NCBI GenBank assembly: GCA_027031325.1
Contig: JALVRI010000036.1
Coordinates: forward strand, 1 to 7,610
Direction of reading: 5' to 3'
Origin: Desulfobacteraceae bacterium
GTDB taxonomy: Bacteria; Desulfobacterota; Desulfobacteria; Desulfobacterales; Desulfosarcinaceae
Length of the DNA: 7,610 bases
Position 1 is the first letter of the stretch. Each line of letters begins with the position of its first letter. Under the pieces are notes generated by a model. The model was given only the letters and a program-made list of their open reading frames with translations. It ran no database searches and was not told the origin of the DNA. The position numbers and the translations under genes are program-made. Positions 6,728 through 7,610 of the stretch are shown here, piece after piece.

Positions 6728-6733
6728 TAGGAT
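6728..6733 (+). promoter_or_regulatory. candidate -10 of the formate dehydrogenase promoter
   Basis: TAGGAT matches four of six positions of TATAAT and has no -35 hexamer upstream; that position is taken by the GTAACCC repeats, as expected for an activator-dependent promoter. Transcription would start near 6740 and leave a leader of about 74 bases before the ATG at 6814. No terminator separates the regulator from formate dehydrogenase, so some read-through is also possible. The overlapping GATAGATATC gives other poor -10 choices. Confidence 0.4.
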
Positions 6734-6813
6734 AGATATCTGTTCCGAGCAGGAGCTTCCAGGCACCCACTTTTTACAGTAACTTTTAATCCACACAACC
6801 AAAGGAGGGCCGT

Positions 6814-7610
6814 ATGCGGGTCAATCGCAGGCAGTTCTTGCAGCTGGGCGGTGCCGCCGCCATTGGCATTTCAGTATGCCGGCTCGGCTTTGATCTGAAG
6901 CCGGTCAAAGCTCATGCCCAAATGCTCAAGACCAAGTATGCCAAGGAAACGTCAACCATTTGCTGCTATTGTGCGGTTGGATGCGGGGCCATCGTGCATA
7001 CCAGCCGGGCCGGAGACGGCCGGGTGATGAACGTGGAAGGCGATCCGGATCATGTCATCAACCGCGGCAACCTCTGCTCCAAGGGCGCATCCATCAAGCA
7101 GTTGGCCGAGAACCAAAAACGCCTGACCAGGCCCCTTTACCGGGCTCCTTATTCCAGCCGGTGGAAGGAAGTATCCTGGGACTGGGCGCTTGAAACCATT
7201 GCCCAACGGGTCAAGGCCACCCGTGACGCCAGTTTTGTCCACCGCAACGCCAAGGGCCAGGTGGTCAACCGCACCACGGCCATCGCCTCGGTTGGCAGCG
7301 CGGCCCTGGACAACGAGGAGTGCTGGATTTACCAGGCCCTGATGCGTTCCCTGGGCCTTGTTTATATCGAACACCAGGCACGTATCTGACACAGCGCCAC
7401 TGTTGCGGCTCTGGCAGAGTCGTTCGGTCGCGGCGCAATGACCAATCACTGGATCGATATTCAAAACAGTGATTGCATCCTTATCATGGGCAGCAATGCT
7501 GCCGAAAACCACCCCGTCTCCTTCAGGTACGTAACCGAGGCCCAAAAGCGGGGAGCCACCCTGATCAGCGTCGATCCCCGTTTCACCAGGACCTCGTCAC
7601 GGGCCGACAT
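6814..7610 (+). CDS. fdnG: formate dehydrogenase alpha subunit, selenocysteine-containing, Tat-exported (5' part)
   Basis: The catalytic subunit oxidises formate to CO2 at a Mo/W-bis-pterin centre and passes electrons to Fe-S clusters, here probably in the periplasm. ATG 6814 has a strong SD (AAAGGAGG, 6801-6808). The N-terminus carries a twin-arginine signal (NRRQFLQ, residues 4-10), a hydrophobic stretch and a cleavage site after AHA (Ala35). Cys50, Cys53, Cys57 and Cys88 bind the proximal [4Fe-4S] cluster. The in-frame TGA at 7387-7389 is residue 192 and falls where FdnG of E. coli has selenocysteine: HQARI-U-H before it and GRGAMTNHW after it match the family. The frame continues open to the right edge (265 codons visible of an expected ~1000). 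Annotators that stop at TGA would wrongly call a 191-residue protein. The Fe-S beta subunit and a cytochrome partner would be expected to the right. It is probably activated by the regulator upstream. Confidence 0.96.
7387..7436 (+). promoter_or_regulatory. selenocysteine UGA codon and SECIS-like hairpin
   Basis: Directly after the UGA (7387-7389) the coding strand can fold into a hairpin: outer GCGCC (7394-7398) with GGCGC (7432-7436), then ACU (7399-7401) with AGU (7418-7420), a bulged G, UUGC (7403-7406) with GCAG (7414-7417), and a loop GGCUCUG (7407-7413). The loop starts about 20 bases from the UGA, close to its place in the E. coli formate dehydrogenase SECIS elements, which bind SelB. 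The exact G-U loop pair of E. coli is not preserved, so SelB recognition is inferred. Confidence 0.75.

Noticed and set aside
6758..6780. Sigma54 -24/-12 promoter before fdnG (CAGGCACC ... TTTTTAC)
   Set aside because: The -24 GG half is present, but the required GC of the -12 element is missing at the correct spacing.
7387..7389. TGA as a nonsense mutation making fdnG a pseudogene
   Set aside because: It falls exactly at the known selenocysteine site, is followed by the conserved His and by an intact frame, and has a hairpin at the right distance.
6952..7545. 197-residue minus-strand frame opposite fdnG
   Set aside because: The plus strand encodes Fe-S and selenocysteine motifs of formate dehydrogenase continuously through this region, so the antisense frame is a shadow.

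Overview
This window looks like chromosomal DNA from a GC-rich sulfate-reducing bacterium, most likely a member of the Desulfobacterota. Two things point there: a dissimilatory-type ATP sulfurylase, and a Tat-exported, selenocysteine-containing formate dehydrogenase alpha subunit at the other end. No phage, plasmid or transposase gene is visible.

Layout from left to right. On the minus strand, positions 1-1094 hold most of sat (ATP sulfurylase), cut by the window edge. Upstream of it, also on the minus strand, are two serine tRNA genes in tandem, Ser(GCT) at 1285-1377 and Ser(TGA) at 1391-1476, followed by a clear intrinsic terminator at 1252-1276 that separates them from sat. A 457-base gap (1477-1933) carries a short MITE-like element with 15-base terminal inverted repeats (1670-1804) and a GC-rich hairpin. 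A small acidic protein of unknown function (1934-2407, plus) converges on a response regulator fused to a STAS domain (2432-3184, minus). That gene has a near-consensus sigma70 promoter at 3303-3331. Divergent from it is a 1101-residue regulator (3388-6693, plus) made of a STAND/MalT-like NTPase, TPR-like helical repeats and a C-terminal SARP-type (winged helix plus BTAD) DNA-binding module. A solo copy of the MITE end lies just before its start codon. After 120 bases comes the formate dehydrogenase alpha subunit gene (6814 to the right edge), read through an in-frame TGA at 7387 as selenocysteine.

The central observation is the junction between the SARP-like regulator and the formate dehydrogenase gene. 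Three GTAACCC direct repeats lie one helical turn apart (starts at 6690, 6702 and 6713). The last ends exactly 8 bases before a plausible -10 hexamer with no recognisable -35. This is the geometry known for SARP operators in Streptomyces, so the window probably encodes both a regulator and its target site. The inferred circuit is a large signal-integrating ATPase activating a selenoprotein formate dehydrogenase that feeds electrons to sulfate reduction, whose first enzyme, Sat, is encoded nearby. The link between regulator and site is inferred from position and spacing only.
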